In this document: positions 24,464-32,908 of the stretch, one piece after another
How positions within the stretch are numbered: position 1 is the first letter of the stretch
Layout of the letters: every line of letters begins with the position of its first letter
Source of the DNA: Caulobacter flavus
GTDB taxonomy: Bacteria; Pseudomonadota; Alphaproteobacteria; Caulobacterales; Caulobacteraceae
DNA: 64,000 nt
Reading direction: 5' to 3'
NCBI RefSeq assembly: GCF_003722335.1
Contig: NZ_CP026100.1
Coordinates: 434,001-498,000, forward strand
Translations under genes and position numbers: made by a program
Notes under the pieces: generated by a model
The model's input: the letters and a program-made list of their open reading frames with translations, nothing else
What the model was told of the DNA's origin: nothing
Database searches by the model: none

Positions 24464-27105
24464 CCAACGTCGCTCACCACCCGACGAACGGCATCGGCCG
24501 GGCGTCCCTGTTCGGAAAACTGAACCCCACGGCGCTGGAGAGCATCCGCACCGCGACGGCCTTCTGTCGGCAGCGCACGAACCCGAATGTGGAACTGGCC
24601 CACTGGCTCCATGTCCTGCAGCAGAACCTCGCCAACGACCTCGCCGCCATCGCGCGTCATTTCGGCGTCGACGAGAGCCGCCTGGCCGCGGACACCGTCG
24701 AGGCGCTGAACAAACTGCCGCGCGGCTCCTCGGACATCGAGTTCTCTCCCAGCGTCGAGGACGCCGTCGAGCGCGCCTGGGTCCATGCCTCCCTGCAGTT
24801 CGGGGTCGCGCGCATCCGCACGGGCCACCTGCTTTTCGGCATGCTGCGGTCGCCCTCGCTGCAAGGCCGCCTGTTCGGCGTCTCTCGCGAATGGCGCAAG
24901 GTCCATGCGGAGGCGCTGGTCGACAACTTCGCCGCCATCGTCGCGAAATCGGCCGAGGAGGAAGAGGCCGCCGAAGTCGCCGCCGTGGAAGCCGGCCCGG
25001 GCGTCTTGGGCGGCGACAGCGCCCTGGCCAGGTACGCCATCGACCTGACCGCCCGCGCCCGGAACGGCGAGATCGACCGCATCGTCGGGCGGGATGCTGA
25101 AATCCGCCAGATCATCGACACCCTTCTGCGCCGACGGCAGAACAATCCCATCCTCACGGGCGAGGCCGGGGTCGGCAAGACCGCGGTCGTGGAGGGCTTC
25201 GCGCGCCGCGTGGCGGATGGCGACGTGCCGCCGGCCCTGCGCGACGCCAGCGTCCATGCGCTCGACATCGGCCTGCTGCAGGCGGGCGCGGGCGTGCGGG
25301 GGGAATTCGAAAAGCGCCTGCGCGCCGTGATCGACGAGGTCGAGGCCTCGCCCAGGCCGCTGATCCTGTTCATCGACGAGGCCCACACCCTGATCGGCGC
25401 GGGCGGCCAGGCGGGCTCCGGCGACGCCGCCAACCTGCTGAAGCCGGCGCTGGCCCGCGGCCGTCTGCGGACGATCGCCGCGACCACCTGGACCGAGTAC
25501 CGCCAGTATTTCGAGAAGGACCCGGCGCTGACCCGGCGCTTCCAGACCGTCAATGTGAGCGAGCCGGACGACGCGGACGCCATCGCCATGCTCCGCTCGG
25601 TCGCGCCGCTGATGGCGCGCCACCACCAGGTGGCCGTGCTGGACGAGGCCGTGGAGGCGGCGGTCAGGCTCAGCCAGCGCTACGTTCCCGCCCGTCAGCT
25701 TCCGGACAAGGCGGTCAGCCTGCTGGACACGGCGTGCGCCCGCGTCGCCGTGTCCCAGCACGCCACCCCGCCCGCGGTCGAAGCCGCCCGCCGCAAGGCC
25801 GAGAGGCTGGAACTCGAGATCGAGATCGCCGGCCGCGAAGCCGCCGCCCGCTACGCCGGAGAGGGCCGCGCCGCCAGGCTGGCCGATCCCTTGGCGCAGG
25901 CCCAGGCCGACCTGGCGACCACCACCGCCAAGTGGGAAGCCGAGAAGGTCGCTCACGCGCATGTCGCCGCCGCCCGGGCCGCCCTGGCCGAGGAACGCGT
26001 CGCCGATCCGGCTGAACTGGACGCGGCGCTGGGGGCCCGCGCCGCCGCCCAGGGGGATGCGCCCATGGTGTTCGGCGAAGTCGACGCCAACGCCGTCGCC
26101 AGCGTGGTCGGCGACTGGACCGGCATCCCGGTCGGCCGGATGATCAAGGACGAGATCGCCGGCGTCCTCGGCATAGCCGAGCGCCTGAAGCGCAGGGTCG
26201 TCGGCCAGGATCACGCCCTGGAGGCGATCGCCCGTCGCGTCCAGACAAGCCGCGCCAAGCTGGACAATCCCAACAAGCCCATCGGGGTCTTCATGCTGTG
26301 CGGCCCGTCCGGCGTCGGCAAGACCGAGACGGCCCACGCCCTGGCCGAGCTGCTCTATTCCGGCGACGCTTCCCTGACCGTCATCAACATGAGCGAGTTC
26401 CAGGAGGCCCACACCGTCTCCACGCTCAAGGGCGCGCCGGCCGGCTATGTCGGCTACGGCCAGGGCGGCGTGCTTACCGAGGCCGTGCGGCGACGTCCCT
26501 ATTCCGTGGTCCTGCTGGACGAGGTCGAGAAGGCCCACCCCGACGTCCACGAGATGTTCTTCCAGGTGTTCGACAAGGGCTACATGGAGGACGCGGAAGG
26601 CCGGTTCATCGATTTCCGCAACACCATCATCCTGCTGACCTCGAACGTGGGTTCCGACCTCGTCACGAAGCTCAGCGAGGATCCCGAACTGGCGCCGGAG
26701 CACGAAGCCCTCGGCCAGGCCCTGCGCCCGGAGCTGCTGAAGGTGTTCCCGCCGGCCCTCCTCGGCCGCCTGATCGTCCTGCCCTACTATCCCCTGTCGA
26801 CGACCATGCTGGGCGACATCGTGCGCCTGCAGCTCGACCGCATCGTCCGGCGCCTGGCCGAGAACCACGGGATCGCCTTCACCTACGACCACTCCGTGGT
26901 CGACCTCATCGTCGCCCGCTGCACCGAGGTCGCCTCCGGCGGCCGGATGATCGACGCCATCCTCACCAACACCATGCTGCCGGAGTTGTCGGTGGAGCTT
27001 CTGGAGCGCCAGATGAACGGCGTTCCGGTCGAGCGCATCCATGTCGGGGTCGCAGAGGCGGCGTTCACCTACGAGTACTCAGGCGGGAGCTCGGTCCGAC
27101 AATGA
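24460..27105 (+). CDS. clpV: T6SS sheath-recycling ATPase ClpV (TssH)
   Basis: 881 residues from ATG 24460 (ATGA overlap with tssG). The N-terminal Clp repeat domain (about 1-160) begins with LFGKLNPTALESIRTAT. First AAA+ domain: Walker A GEAGVGKT at 234-241 and Walker B ILFIDEAH. A middle coiled-coil region follows, then the second AAA+ domain with GPSGVGKT at 615-622 and VLLDEVEKAH. ClpV extracts TssC from contracted sheaths. Distinguished from ClpB by the short middle domain and T6SS context. Confidence 0.95.
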   Translation: MTNVAHHPTNGIGRASLFGKLNPTALESIRTATAFCRQRTNPNVELAHWLHVLQQNLANDLAAIARHFGVDESRLAADTVEALNKLPRGSSDIEFSPSVEDAVERAWVHASLQFGVARIRTGHLLFGMLRSPSLQGRLFGVSREWRKVHAEALVDNFAAIVAKSAEEEEAAEVAAVEAGPGVLGGDSALARYAIDLTARARNGEIDRIVGRDAEIRQIIDTLLRRRQNNPILTGEAGVGKTAVVEGFARRVADGDVPPALRDASVHALDIGLLQAGAGVRGEFEKRLRAVIDEVEASPRPLILFIDEAHTLIGAGGQAGSGDAANLLKPALARGRLRTIAATTWTEYRQYFEKDPALTRRFQTVNVSEPDDADAIAMLRSVAPLMARHHQVAVLDEAVEAAVRLSQRYVPARQLPDKAVSLLDTACARVAVSQHATPPAVEAARRKAERLELEIEIAGREAAARYAGEGRAARLADPLAQAQADLATTTAKWEAEKVAHAHVAAARAALAEERVADPAELDAALGARAAAQGDAPMVFGEVDANAVASVVGDWTGIPVGRMIKDEIAGVLGIAERLKRRVVGQDHALEAIARRVQTSRAKLDNPNKPIGVFMLCGPSGVGKTETAHALAELLYSGDASLTVINMSEFQEAHTVSTLKGAPAGYVGYGQGGVLTEAVRRRPYSVVLLDEVEKAHPDVHEMFFQVFDKGYMEDAEGRFIDFRNTIILLTSNVGSDLVTKLSEDPELAPEHEALGQALRPELLKVFPPALLGRLIVLPYYPLSTTMLGDIVRLQLDRIVRRLAENHGIAFTYDHSVVDLIVARCTEVASGGRMIDAILTNTMLPELSVELLERQMNGVPVERIHVGVAEAAFTYEYSGGSSVRQ

Positions 27106-27758
27106 GCACGGCGGCGAAGAAGGCTGCGAACGGCGCGAGCCGATCGGATTTCGTCCAGCGTCTCGGATCGCTCGATGGTCATATGTGTGTGGCCCGTCGC
27201 TCCGCCGCGCAGGTCGGAAGAACGTACCACATTCCCGAGGATGATCGATCGGGGACAATCTTGTCCCATACGCCCGGCGAGTATACCGCGTTCATAGAAG
27301 GGCTTTTACTGGATGGCGTAACCAAAGAGGGGATGGATCGCCTGAGCCAACTGGCCCGCAAGGAAGCAAATCGCAATTTCGGGCTCTATTGCTCTCCGGC
27401 CGATCCGCCCGCGGCGCCGGGCGCCCTATCGGGCAATGACGGCCACAACGATGCGTTTCGCCACGCGTACTGGAACGCGTTGATGACGAAAAGTTATGGC
27501 GCAGATTTCGCAAAAAAATTCGCGACAGCGCATGAGCAATTGCTTGGCAATCCACCGGCCAGGGAGAGCATGGACCTTTACAACAACGAACAGGGTCGAA
27601 GCATAGCCCTGTCAAACATCTCCGCATCGGAAAGCGAGCTTGCGACCTTGGTTCGACGCGCCGTGCTACGCGGCGATCTCATGGTCATTGATCGCCGAGG
27701 CGTCTTGCGGTGGAGCGATGAGGTCGCCCTTGGGATGCATGGCCAAGCCTCGCCTTGA
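27102..27758 (+). CDS. Putative T6SS cargo protein with DUF6973-like domain
   Basis: 218 residues, ATG 27102 overlapping the clpV stop. The core motif GNDGHNDAFRHAYWNALM (111-128), AHE (143-145) and MDLYNN (157-162) followed by G165 matches the DUF6973 pattern as I remember it: D/N-AFRHAYWNA, AHE, MDxxNNxxG. The conserved His, Glu, Asp and Asn suggest a metal-dependent or hydrolytic active site, but the activity is unknown. From about 27180 the base composition falls clearly below the neighbours, which suggests recent acquisition. Its place directly behind clpV makes it a good effector candidate; there is no signal peptide. An obvious immunity gene is not apparent. Confidence 0.65.
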   Translation: MSTAAKKAANGASRSDFVQRLGSLDGHMCVARRSAAQVGRTYHIPEDDRSGTILSHTPGEYTAFIEGLLLDGVTKEGMDRLSQLARKEANRNFGLYCSPADPPAAPGALSGNDGHNDAFRHAYWNALMTKSYGADFAKKFATAHEQLLGNPPARESMDLYNNEQGRSIALSNISASESELATLVRRAVLRGDLMVIDRRGVLRWSDEVALGMHGQASP

Positions 27759-27856
27759 TCGCCAGGTAGGGCAACCGAAACCTCTGAGCTCGGAGCCCCA
27801 AGGAGTTGCGTTTTCTACTGGACACATCTTCGCGTTGAGGCTCCCATCCTCGGCGG

Positions 27857-28237
27857 ATGTCGGGGGGCGCCATCTTGCTGAAGATCACGACCGGCCAGCT
27901 CTCCGGACTGAGCGACGCCAAGCTCCAGAAGCTGGCTCCGCGGGTCGACGCCTGGCTGGCCGACGCCTGGCCCGAATGGCGGCGCTATGACCCCGACGCT
28001 CGCCTGGCCGAGCTGCGGGAGATCCTGGCCCTGGCCGCGCGCTCGGGCATGGCGATGGAAACGGACTACGCGCTGTTCGCCTGGGTGCTGCTGAACAGCG
28101 ACACGCCCTGGCGCATGCTCGTCCGTCGCGGATCCGTCGCCGAGGCGCTGGACGCCCCCGACTGGGCGCCGCAATCCAAGCTCGTTCACCTTCACGCGCT
28201 GGCCGGAGCGCCTGAATTTCCCGAGCCCGTCGCCTGA
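27857..28237 (+). CDS. Small T6SS-associated helical protein, function unknown
   Basis: 126 residues from ATG 27857. A TTG at 27875 behind a run of six G may be the true start, giving LKITTGQLSGLSDAKL at the N-terminus, which resembles small helical proteins often found beside VgrG/PAAR/DUF4123 genes. It is Ala/Leu/Trp-rich and soluble, with no motif. It is coupled to the next gene by a TGATG overlap. It could be a chaperone or immunity factor; I cannot tell which. Confidence 0.6.
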   Translation: MSGGAILLKITTGQLSGLSDAKLQKLAPRVDAWLADAWPEWRRYDPDARLAELREILALAARSGMAMETDYALFAWVLLNSDTPWRMLVRRGSVAEALDAPDWAPQSKLVHLHALAGAPEFPEPVA

Positions 28238-29940
28238 TGACGGACGGCGCCAAATCCCAAAGCCTGACGAAGGCGGCTTCGTCCGCCTCGAAGGCCTCGA
28301 TCAGTTCGGTCTTCGGACCGAACGACCAGGTCCTGATGTGCAAGGTCGGCGATCCGCCGGATCGGTCCTACGAACCTTGCGACATCGCCAGCCTCAAGCT
28401 CGATCTGGCCAAGGGCGCGGGCAACAAGGCCAGCGTGACCCTGAAGGGCCGGCGGCGGATGGAGCCCATCGCCCCCTCGGTCGCCAGCGACTACCAGGGC
28501 GCCCTCAAGACCCACGACCTGGTGCTGGAGGCCTTGGCGGACGTGCAGGCCGTCACGCACGCGCCGTCCGCCCGGCCGACCACGACGGAGGGCAGAAAGC
28601 CGCTCAGCGTCACGCTGACCGCGACGAACGGCCCCAGCCATACGCATCGACAGCCCAAACACCCCCGCACCCGCATTTCGGGAAGCGGCGTCTATACGGG
28701 CACAGATGGCGGCGCGCCCGCCAAGGCGGAGATCTTCTCCGCCGCCCCCGACTACGTCGGCGCGTCGATATTCGGTCCGATCTGGCCCTTCGGCGCCAGC
28801 CGCACGCGAACCTACGAGCTCGACGCCGGCAGTTGCGGCGTCACCGCCGGCGGAAAATCGACGACCAGCCTCGCCATGCTCCTGGCGGTCATGCCGGACG
28901 AGGAGTGGACCGTCTCGATGGGGATTCCCTCTCCCGTCTCCGGCAGCAGAAGCAAGGACGCCAATCGCCTGGGCGGCGCCAAGGGGCCCGACGGCAAGAA
29001 GGCGGTTCCGATCGTCACCACCGCCGTCTCCACGCGGGGCGGCCTGGAGACCACGCAAACCCTATCGCGCTACGGCGCGTCCGACTTCAGCACCTCGTAC
29101 GGCCTGCGGCAGGTCAAGGCGCGCGGCCTGATTGCGACGGAGACGAAGCTGACCGAGACGGACGCGACCTTCGGCGTCCCCAGCTTCGCGGCTGAGGAAG
29201 ACAGGGAGGTCCGGTCGTTCAAGATCGAGCGCAAGTCGGGCGGCCAGACGACCAGCTTCGACGCCAGCGGGATCATCAACAAGCTCCGCAAGGTCGAACG
29301 CTTCGCCGATCTCTTCAAAAAGATCTTCTCGACGACGAAACTCGGCTGGTCGGTCAGCGCGTCCTACGCCTTCTTCGGCGGCCAGCTCGACTTCGCCTGG
29401 GGACGGCGGTGGCCGAAATCCTACGTGGAGGAGAACCGGGTCTACTACGTCGAGCGCTACGTCAGCCTGGGCGGCCGGTGCGATCTGTTCGACATCACCG
29501 TCGAAGGCAGCTGCGGGCTGGAACTGAAGGGCCTGGCGTTCGAAGCCACGGCGCTGGTCTATCTCAGCGTGAACGCCAAGCTGACCCTGTCGCCCCATGG
29601 CCAGGTCTCCTACACCAACCGGCTGCCGGCCAGCGCCGACGGCGGCCTGCGCATCGATTGCTCGGGAGAGATCAGCCCCGAATGCGGCGTGAAGGGCGGC
29701 GGCCGCGCCTTCGGCTACTCGCTGAACCTGCGCGCCGCACTGGTGACCAAACTCGAACTGGAGGCGACGGCCGCCGTCACGGTCCGGACGCCGCCCGAAC
29801 TGAAGGCCAGCTGCAAGAGCGAGAAGATCAGGCTGGTGGGAGAGGTCGTGGTGCAGGGCCGGACGGCGAGCACCTACCAATTGGATCCCATGGTCCTCGT
29901 GGACGAGAAGACGTTGTTCGAGAACGAGAAGATCTGGTGA
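28237..29940 (+). CDS. Large beta-rich protein of unknown function in the T6SS tail
   Basis: 567 residues, not recognised. There is no signal peptide or clear membrane span. The first third is polar and Ser/Thr/Lys-rich with a PPDRSYEPCD segment; the middle has TYELDAGSCGV and a helical stretch near 345-370. From about 375 to the end the sequence alternates hydrophobic and polar residues (LEATAAVTVRTP, FDITVEGSCGLELKG), suggesting a beta-sandwich or beta-solenoid. It is translationally coupled on both sides (TGATG and GTGA). Its size and place in the accessory tail fit a secreted or structural cargo. Confidence 0.68.
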   Translation: MTDGAKSQSLTKAASSASKASISSVFGPNDQVLMCKVGDPPDRSYEPCDIASLKLDLAKGAGNKASVTLKGRRRMEPIAPSVASDYQGALKTHDLVLEALADVQAVTHAPSARPTTTEGRKPLSVTLTATNGPSHTHRQPKHPRTRISGSGVYTGTDGGAPAKAEIFSAAPDYVGASIFGPIWPFGASRTRTYELDAGSCGVTAGGKSTTSLAMLLAVMPDEEWTVSMGIPSPVSGSRSKDANRLGGAKGPDGKKAVPIVTTAVSTRGGLETTQTLSRYGASDFSTSYGLRQVKARGLIATETKLTETDATFGVPSFAAEEDREVRSFKIERKSGGQTTSFDASGIINKLRKVERFADLFKKIFSTTKLGWSVSASYAFFGGQLDFAWGRRWPKSYVEENRVYYVERYVSLGGRCDLFDITVEGSCGLELKGLAFEATALVYLSVNAKLTLSPHGQVSYTNRLPASADGGLRIDCSGEISPECGVKGGGRAFGYSLNLRAALVTKLELEATAAVTVRTPPELKASCKSEKIRLVGEVVVQGRTASTYQLDPMVLVDEKTLFENEKIW

Positions 29941-30767
29941 GCGCCGCCCAGGAACCCACGTTCGGCCTCGAGGTGGCGATCGGTTCGGCGGCGGCCGCCG
30001 AGGTCCTCATCAACGACGTGCTTCTGGCGAAGAAGGCCGCCGGCGATCCCGGGGCGCTATCGCTGGCGATCCAGTCCGACGTCATGCCCGGACGCAACAT
30101 CGTGGAGGTTCTGGTCGGGACCGCGACCACGGGGCCTAGGGCGGCCGCCGCCATATTGCCCGCCGGGCCGAGCGACCTCTTCGTCACCCTGCGGCTGCAA
30201 CTGGACCGGGTGAGCGGCGAGGGACCGCGGTTCGAGATCGCGACGGAAGACCTGGCCGAGGAAGACTGGCGGCCGGCCGCGACCGGCCAGCCCGTCGCCC
30301 TGCCCCATCGCATGGTCCTGGCGTTCGACGCCCCAGCCGAGACGCCGGCGCCGGCCTGGGCGGCCGGCGAGATCATGAGACAAGCCGAAATCCTCAACCC
30401 GGTGATGGCGGAGCTCGACAGACTTCACACGCTGCTGGAGCGGCGCGACGTGGAAGGCTTCACCAGTGCGATGCTCGCCAGGTACGCCGATGTCGCCCGC
30501 GCCTATCCCTTGCGCGGCACGCCGAGGCGACTGCGCGAGGAGGATGCGGCCGAGCTTGGCCAGATCGTCGGTTCGCCGGGCTTCGCGATGCTGCCGATCG
30601 AGCACCACGATGTCAGGCTCAGGCTTTCCGCCGGCGGCCGGCTGGCGACCTGCGTCAGCCGGGACGGTCATCCGCTGCTCCGGGCCCGGATCGACGGACT
30701 TCCCGTTCCGATCGACATGCCCGTGCTGTTCAGCCTGATCGACGGCCGCCTGCAGGCGGTGCGATGA
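29937..30767 (+). CDS. Protein of unknown function, T6SS accessory tail
   Basis: 276 residues from GTG 29937, overlapping the previous stop by 4 bases. The N-terminal half is beta-rich (FGLEVAIGSAAAAEVLINDVLL, read as two strands) and the middle contains a helical segment (LDRLHTLLERRDVEGFTSAML). The C-terminal part looks like a small beta domain (RLRLSAGGRLATCVSRDG). There is no signal peptide. I do not recognise the family. The pairing with the large 567-residue protein upstream and the membrane protein downstream suggests one functional unit. Confidence 0.65.
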   Translation: MSAAQEPTFGLEVAIGSAAAAEVLINDVLLAKKAAGDPGALSLAIQSDVMPGRNIVEVLVGTATTGPRAAAAILPAGPSDLFVTLRLQLDRVSGEGPRFEIATEDLAEEDWRPAATGQPVALPHRMVLAFDAPAETPAPAWAAGEIMRQAEILNPVMAELDRLHTLLERRDVEGFTSAMLARYADVARAYPLRGTPRRLREEDAAELGQIVGSPGFAMLPIEHHDVRLRLSAGGRLATCVSRDGHPLLRARIDGLPVPIDMPVLFSLIDGRLQAVR

Positions 30768-31213
30768 CCTGGACCCCGCAGCTGGCGCTGCTGGCGCCAG
30801 CCCTCGGCGCGGCCCTGGCCTTCGTCGCGGCGGAATTCCTGTTCTGGCTGAAGGCGAAGCCGACGCCGGCGGTGATCGAGCGCGTCGTCACGACGGTCGA
30901 ACGCAGCGATTCCGAGCTGGGCCCGCCAGGCGAACGCGTGCGCACCGGCCTCAGGGTCACGGTTCGCCTCGACGCCGGCGAGGCGGCGCGCGGCCCCGTC
31001 GTGCTGGACGTCGGCGACGACTTCCCCGCCGCCGTCGGCCAGCGCCTCACCGTGATGGCGCTGGATCCGAAACCCGCCTGGATCTTCTGGTCCGCCATGG
31101 TGCGGCGCGGGGATATCGGCCGTCCGGTCTTCAGGCTGGCGATGGGACTGGCGCTCGTCGTCGCGCTGGTCGCTTCGGGCTTGCCGATCCTCAGGGCGGC
31201 GCTTTCGCCATAG
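30764..31213 (+). CDS. Small membrane protein, DUF3592-like
   Basis: 149 residues, ATG 30764 overlapping the previous stop (ATGA). It has a membrane span at about 7-29, a soluble beta-rich middle (GLRVTVRLDAGEAARGPVV) and a second span at about 125-146. The architecture resembles DUF3592-type proteins. It is the last gene of the coupled series and may anchor or protect against an activity of its neighbours, which is speculation. Confidence 0.65.
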   Translation: MTWTPQLALLAPALGAALAFVAAEFLFWLKAKPTPAVIERVVTTVERSDSELGPPGERVRTGLRVTVRLDAGEAARGPVVLDVGDDFPAAVGQRLTVMALDPKPAWIFWSAMVRRGDIGRPVFRLAMGLALVVALVASGLPILRAALSP

Positions 31214-31298
31214 GCGGTCCGGACGCCCGCCGGTCCGCGCAGACCCTCCCGAAAATTCCGGGTTGCCGGGGCGGAGGGTTTGGCCTTAGCGCTGCGGG

Positions 31299-31766
31299 AT
31301 GACCGTCTCCGTGCTCTTCGTCTGCCTGGGCAACATCTGTCGCTCGCCGCTGGCCGAGGCCGCCTTCCGGCTGGAGGCCAAGCGGCTGGGGCTGGGCGTG
31401 GTCGTGGATTCCGCCGGCACCGGCAGCTGGCACGCGGGCGATCCGCCGGACCGGCGGGCGCAGGCGACGGCGCGGCGGCACGGGGTGGAGATCGGTCACT
31501 ACGCCGCGCGGCAGGTGACGGCCGCCGACTTCGAGCGCTTCGACCACGTGGTGGCGCTGGATCTGGACAACCTGCGCAATCTCAAGCGCCTCGCGCCAGC
31601 GGGCGGCCGGGCCCGGCTGAGCCTGCTGCTCGACCATGTCGAGGGGCGCGCCGGCCAGGCGGTGGCCGATCCGTACTACGGCGACGACGGCGGGTTCGAG
31701 ATCTCCTGGGCCGACGCCGTGGCCGGGGCGCGGGGGCTGGCGGCGAAGCTAAAGCCCTCTTCGTAA
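31299..31766 (+). CDS. Low molecular weight protein tyrosine phosphatase
   Basis: 155 residues. The phosphate-binding loop VCLGNICRS (C9 to R15) sits at the very N-terminus and the general-acid loop DPYYGDD begins at residue 124, both intact. The enzyme dephosphorylates phosphotyrosine or small-molecule phosphates through a cysteinyl intermediate. No Wzc-type kinase or exopolysaccharide gene is adjacent, so it is probably a stand-alone housekeeping enzyme. It is followed by a palindromic repeat region and the convergent TetR gene. Confidence 0.92.
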   Translation: MTVSVLFVCLGNICRSPLAEAAFRLEAKRLGLGVVVDSAGTGSWHAGDPPDRRAQATARRHGVEIGHYAARQVTAADFERFDHVVALDLDNLRNLKRLAPAGGRARLSLLLDHVEGRAGQAVADPYYGDDGGFEISWADAVAGARGLAAKLKPSS

Positions 31767-31767
31767 C

Positions 31768-31850
31768 GGGAGGGGACGTCTGCTTCAGCGGAAGCTGAGA
31801 ACGTCCCCCCTCCGGCGCTTCGCGCCACCTCCCCCAGAGGAGGAGGATCT
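31768..31850. repeat. C/G-rich palindromic intergenic repeat
   Basis: Block with several short inverted repeats (for example GCTTCAGCGGAAGC and GGCGCTTCGCGCC) flanked by GGGAGGGG and CCTCCCCC runs. Similar in style to the repeats in the RND operon. It separates two convergent genes and may act as a terminator. Confidence 0.5.
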
Positions 31851-31857
31851 TGTGTTC

Positions 31858-32499
31858 CTACCCCAGGTGCGCGCGGATCAGGCTGCGCGCGGCGCGGGCG
31901 ACCGAGCGGGCGGGGCCGTCGGCGCCGAGGGTGACGCGGGCGGTGTAGGAGCCCTCCATCAGCAGCATCAGGGCGTCGGCCAGTTCGGTGTCGCTGGCGC
32001 CGGCGCGGCTGCACAGGTCGATCAGCCGGGCGTGCAGCGAGCGCTTGTAGTTCACCGACACCTGCTGGGCCGGATGGTTCTCCTCGTGCAGCTCGATGGC
32101 GGCGTTGGCCAGCGGGCAGCCGTGGACGTTCATGTCGCAGGCCTTGGTCTCGAAGGCGTCGAAGATCGCCTCCAGCTGGGCGCGCGGATCGGTGCAGCAG
32201 CAGGCCGTCACCCCGTCCCACCAGGCCCAGTACTCGCGCTCCTGCTCGCGCAGGACCTCGGCGACCAGCTCGTCCTTGGACGGGAAGTTCCGGTACAGGG
32301 TCATCTTGGTGGCCTCGGCCTCGGCCGCGATGGCCTCGACGCCGACGGCCCGGATGCCGTGCTGGTAGAAGAGCTCGCGGGCCGTCTCGAAGATCCGGTC
32401 GCGGGCGGGTCTCTTGGACGCCGGCGGCCCGTCCGGCGCGCACGCCGTCCCGGCTCCCAGCTCCCCCGAGCCGACCTCCCCAGATTTTCTCGCAGCCAT
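31858..32499 (-). CDS. TetR/AcrR-family transcriptional repressor
   Basis: 213 residues. After a variable 30-residue N-terminus, the TetR helix-turn-helix is clear (RIFETARELFYQHGIRAVGV, then IAAEAEATKMTLYRNFPSKDEL). The C-terminal ligand domain has a CCCTD segment and CDMNVHGCPLANAAIEL, typical of a QacR/YcdC-like subgroup. The gene is divergent from an RND efflux operon and has two matching 16-bp palindromes in front of it, so it almost certainly represses itself and probably the pump. The inducer is unknown. Confidence 0.9.
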   Translation of the reverse strand: MAARKSGEVGSGELGAGTACAPDGPPASKRPARDRIFETARELFYQHGIRAVGVEAIAAEAEATKMTLYRNFPSKDELVAEVLREQEREYWAWWDGVTACCCTDPRAQLEAIFDAFETKACDMNVHGCPLANAAIELHEENHPAQQVSVNYKRSLHARLIDLCSRAGASDTELADALMLLMEGSYTARVTLGADGPARSVARAARSLIRAHLG

Positions 32500-32527
32500 T
32501 TTCGCAGCACCTCGCCTTGACGTGAGA

Positions 32528-32543
32528 GTTACCGGTCAGTATC
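32528..32543. promoter_or_regulatory. TetR operator candidate 1
   Basis: GTTACCGGTCAGTATC, an imperfect palindrome that matches operator candidate 2 at 12 of 16 positions. It lies 29 bases upstream of the tetR start. Inference from symmetry and position. Confidence 0.6.
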
Positions 32544-32558
32544 TCTCCGCCATGGAGA

Positions 32559-32574
32559 GATACCGAACGGTATC
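32559..32574. promoter_or_regulatory. TetR operator candidate 2
   Basis: GATACCGAACGGTATC, a palindrome with two 7-bp arms (GATACCG/CGGTATC) around AA. Its centre is 31 bases from that of candidate 1, about three helical turns. Between them GTATCTCTCC and GGAGAGATAC form a third perfect 10-bp inverted repeat (32539-32563) that overlaps both sites. Confidence 0.65.
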
Positions 32575-32667
32575 GTCACATCCTAAATCGTAATTCCGCC
32601 GAGCCAAGTCAAGCAACAGACCCTGCGACATTTCTCCCCCTCTTACCCCCGGAACGGAGCGCAAGCC

Positions 32668-32847
32668 ATGCCGAACGCGAGCGACATTCAAGCCGCCCCC
32701 GAGGCGACGAAGGCCTGCCTCTCCACGGGGTGGGTCGCCAGCGCGGCCCGCCACGGCCGCTCGATCCGACGCTGGATCGACAAGGCCACCGCGCCCAAGC
32801 CCCGCTCCCGGTCGTCGCGGCCCTACCGCCCGCCGACCTGGGAATAG
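32668..32847 (+). CDS. Small basic protein of unknown function upstream of the RND operon
   Basis: 59 residues from ATG 32668 with GGAACGGAG upstream. The composition is protein-like: an Ala-rich start, then GWVASAARHGRSIRRWID and a very basic Arg/Ser/Pro-rich tail. It follows the tetR operators by about 95 bp and precedes the adaptor gene by 61 bp, so it may be the first gene, or a leader peptide, of the efflux operon. Not recognised; a chance frame cannot be excluded. Confidence 0.4.
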   Translation: MPNASDIQAAPEATKACLSTGWVASAARHGRSIRRWIDKATAPKPRSRSSRPYRPPTWE

Positions 32848-32908
32848 TCCGAGCGTCCCCCTCCCCGTCCGCTCACCTCCCCGAGCGTCTCTTTCGACAG
32901 GTCTCCCG

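Noticed and set aside
23935..27042. Long minus-strand open frame opposite tssG and clpV
   Set aside because: Composition is that of a mirror frame, and both clpV AAA+ domains are intact on the plus strand.
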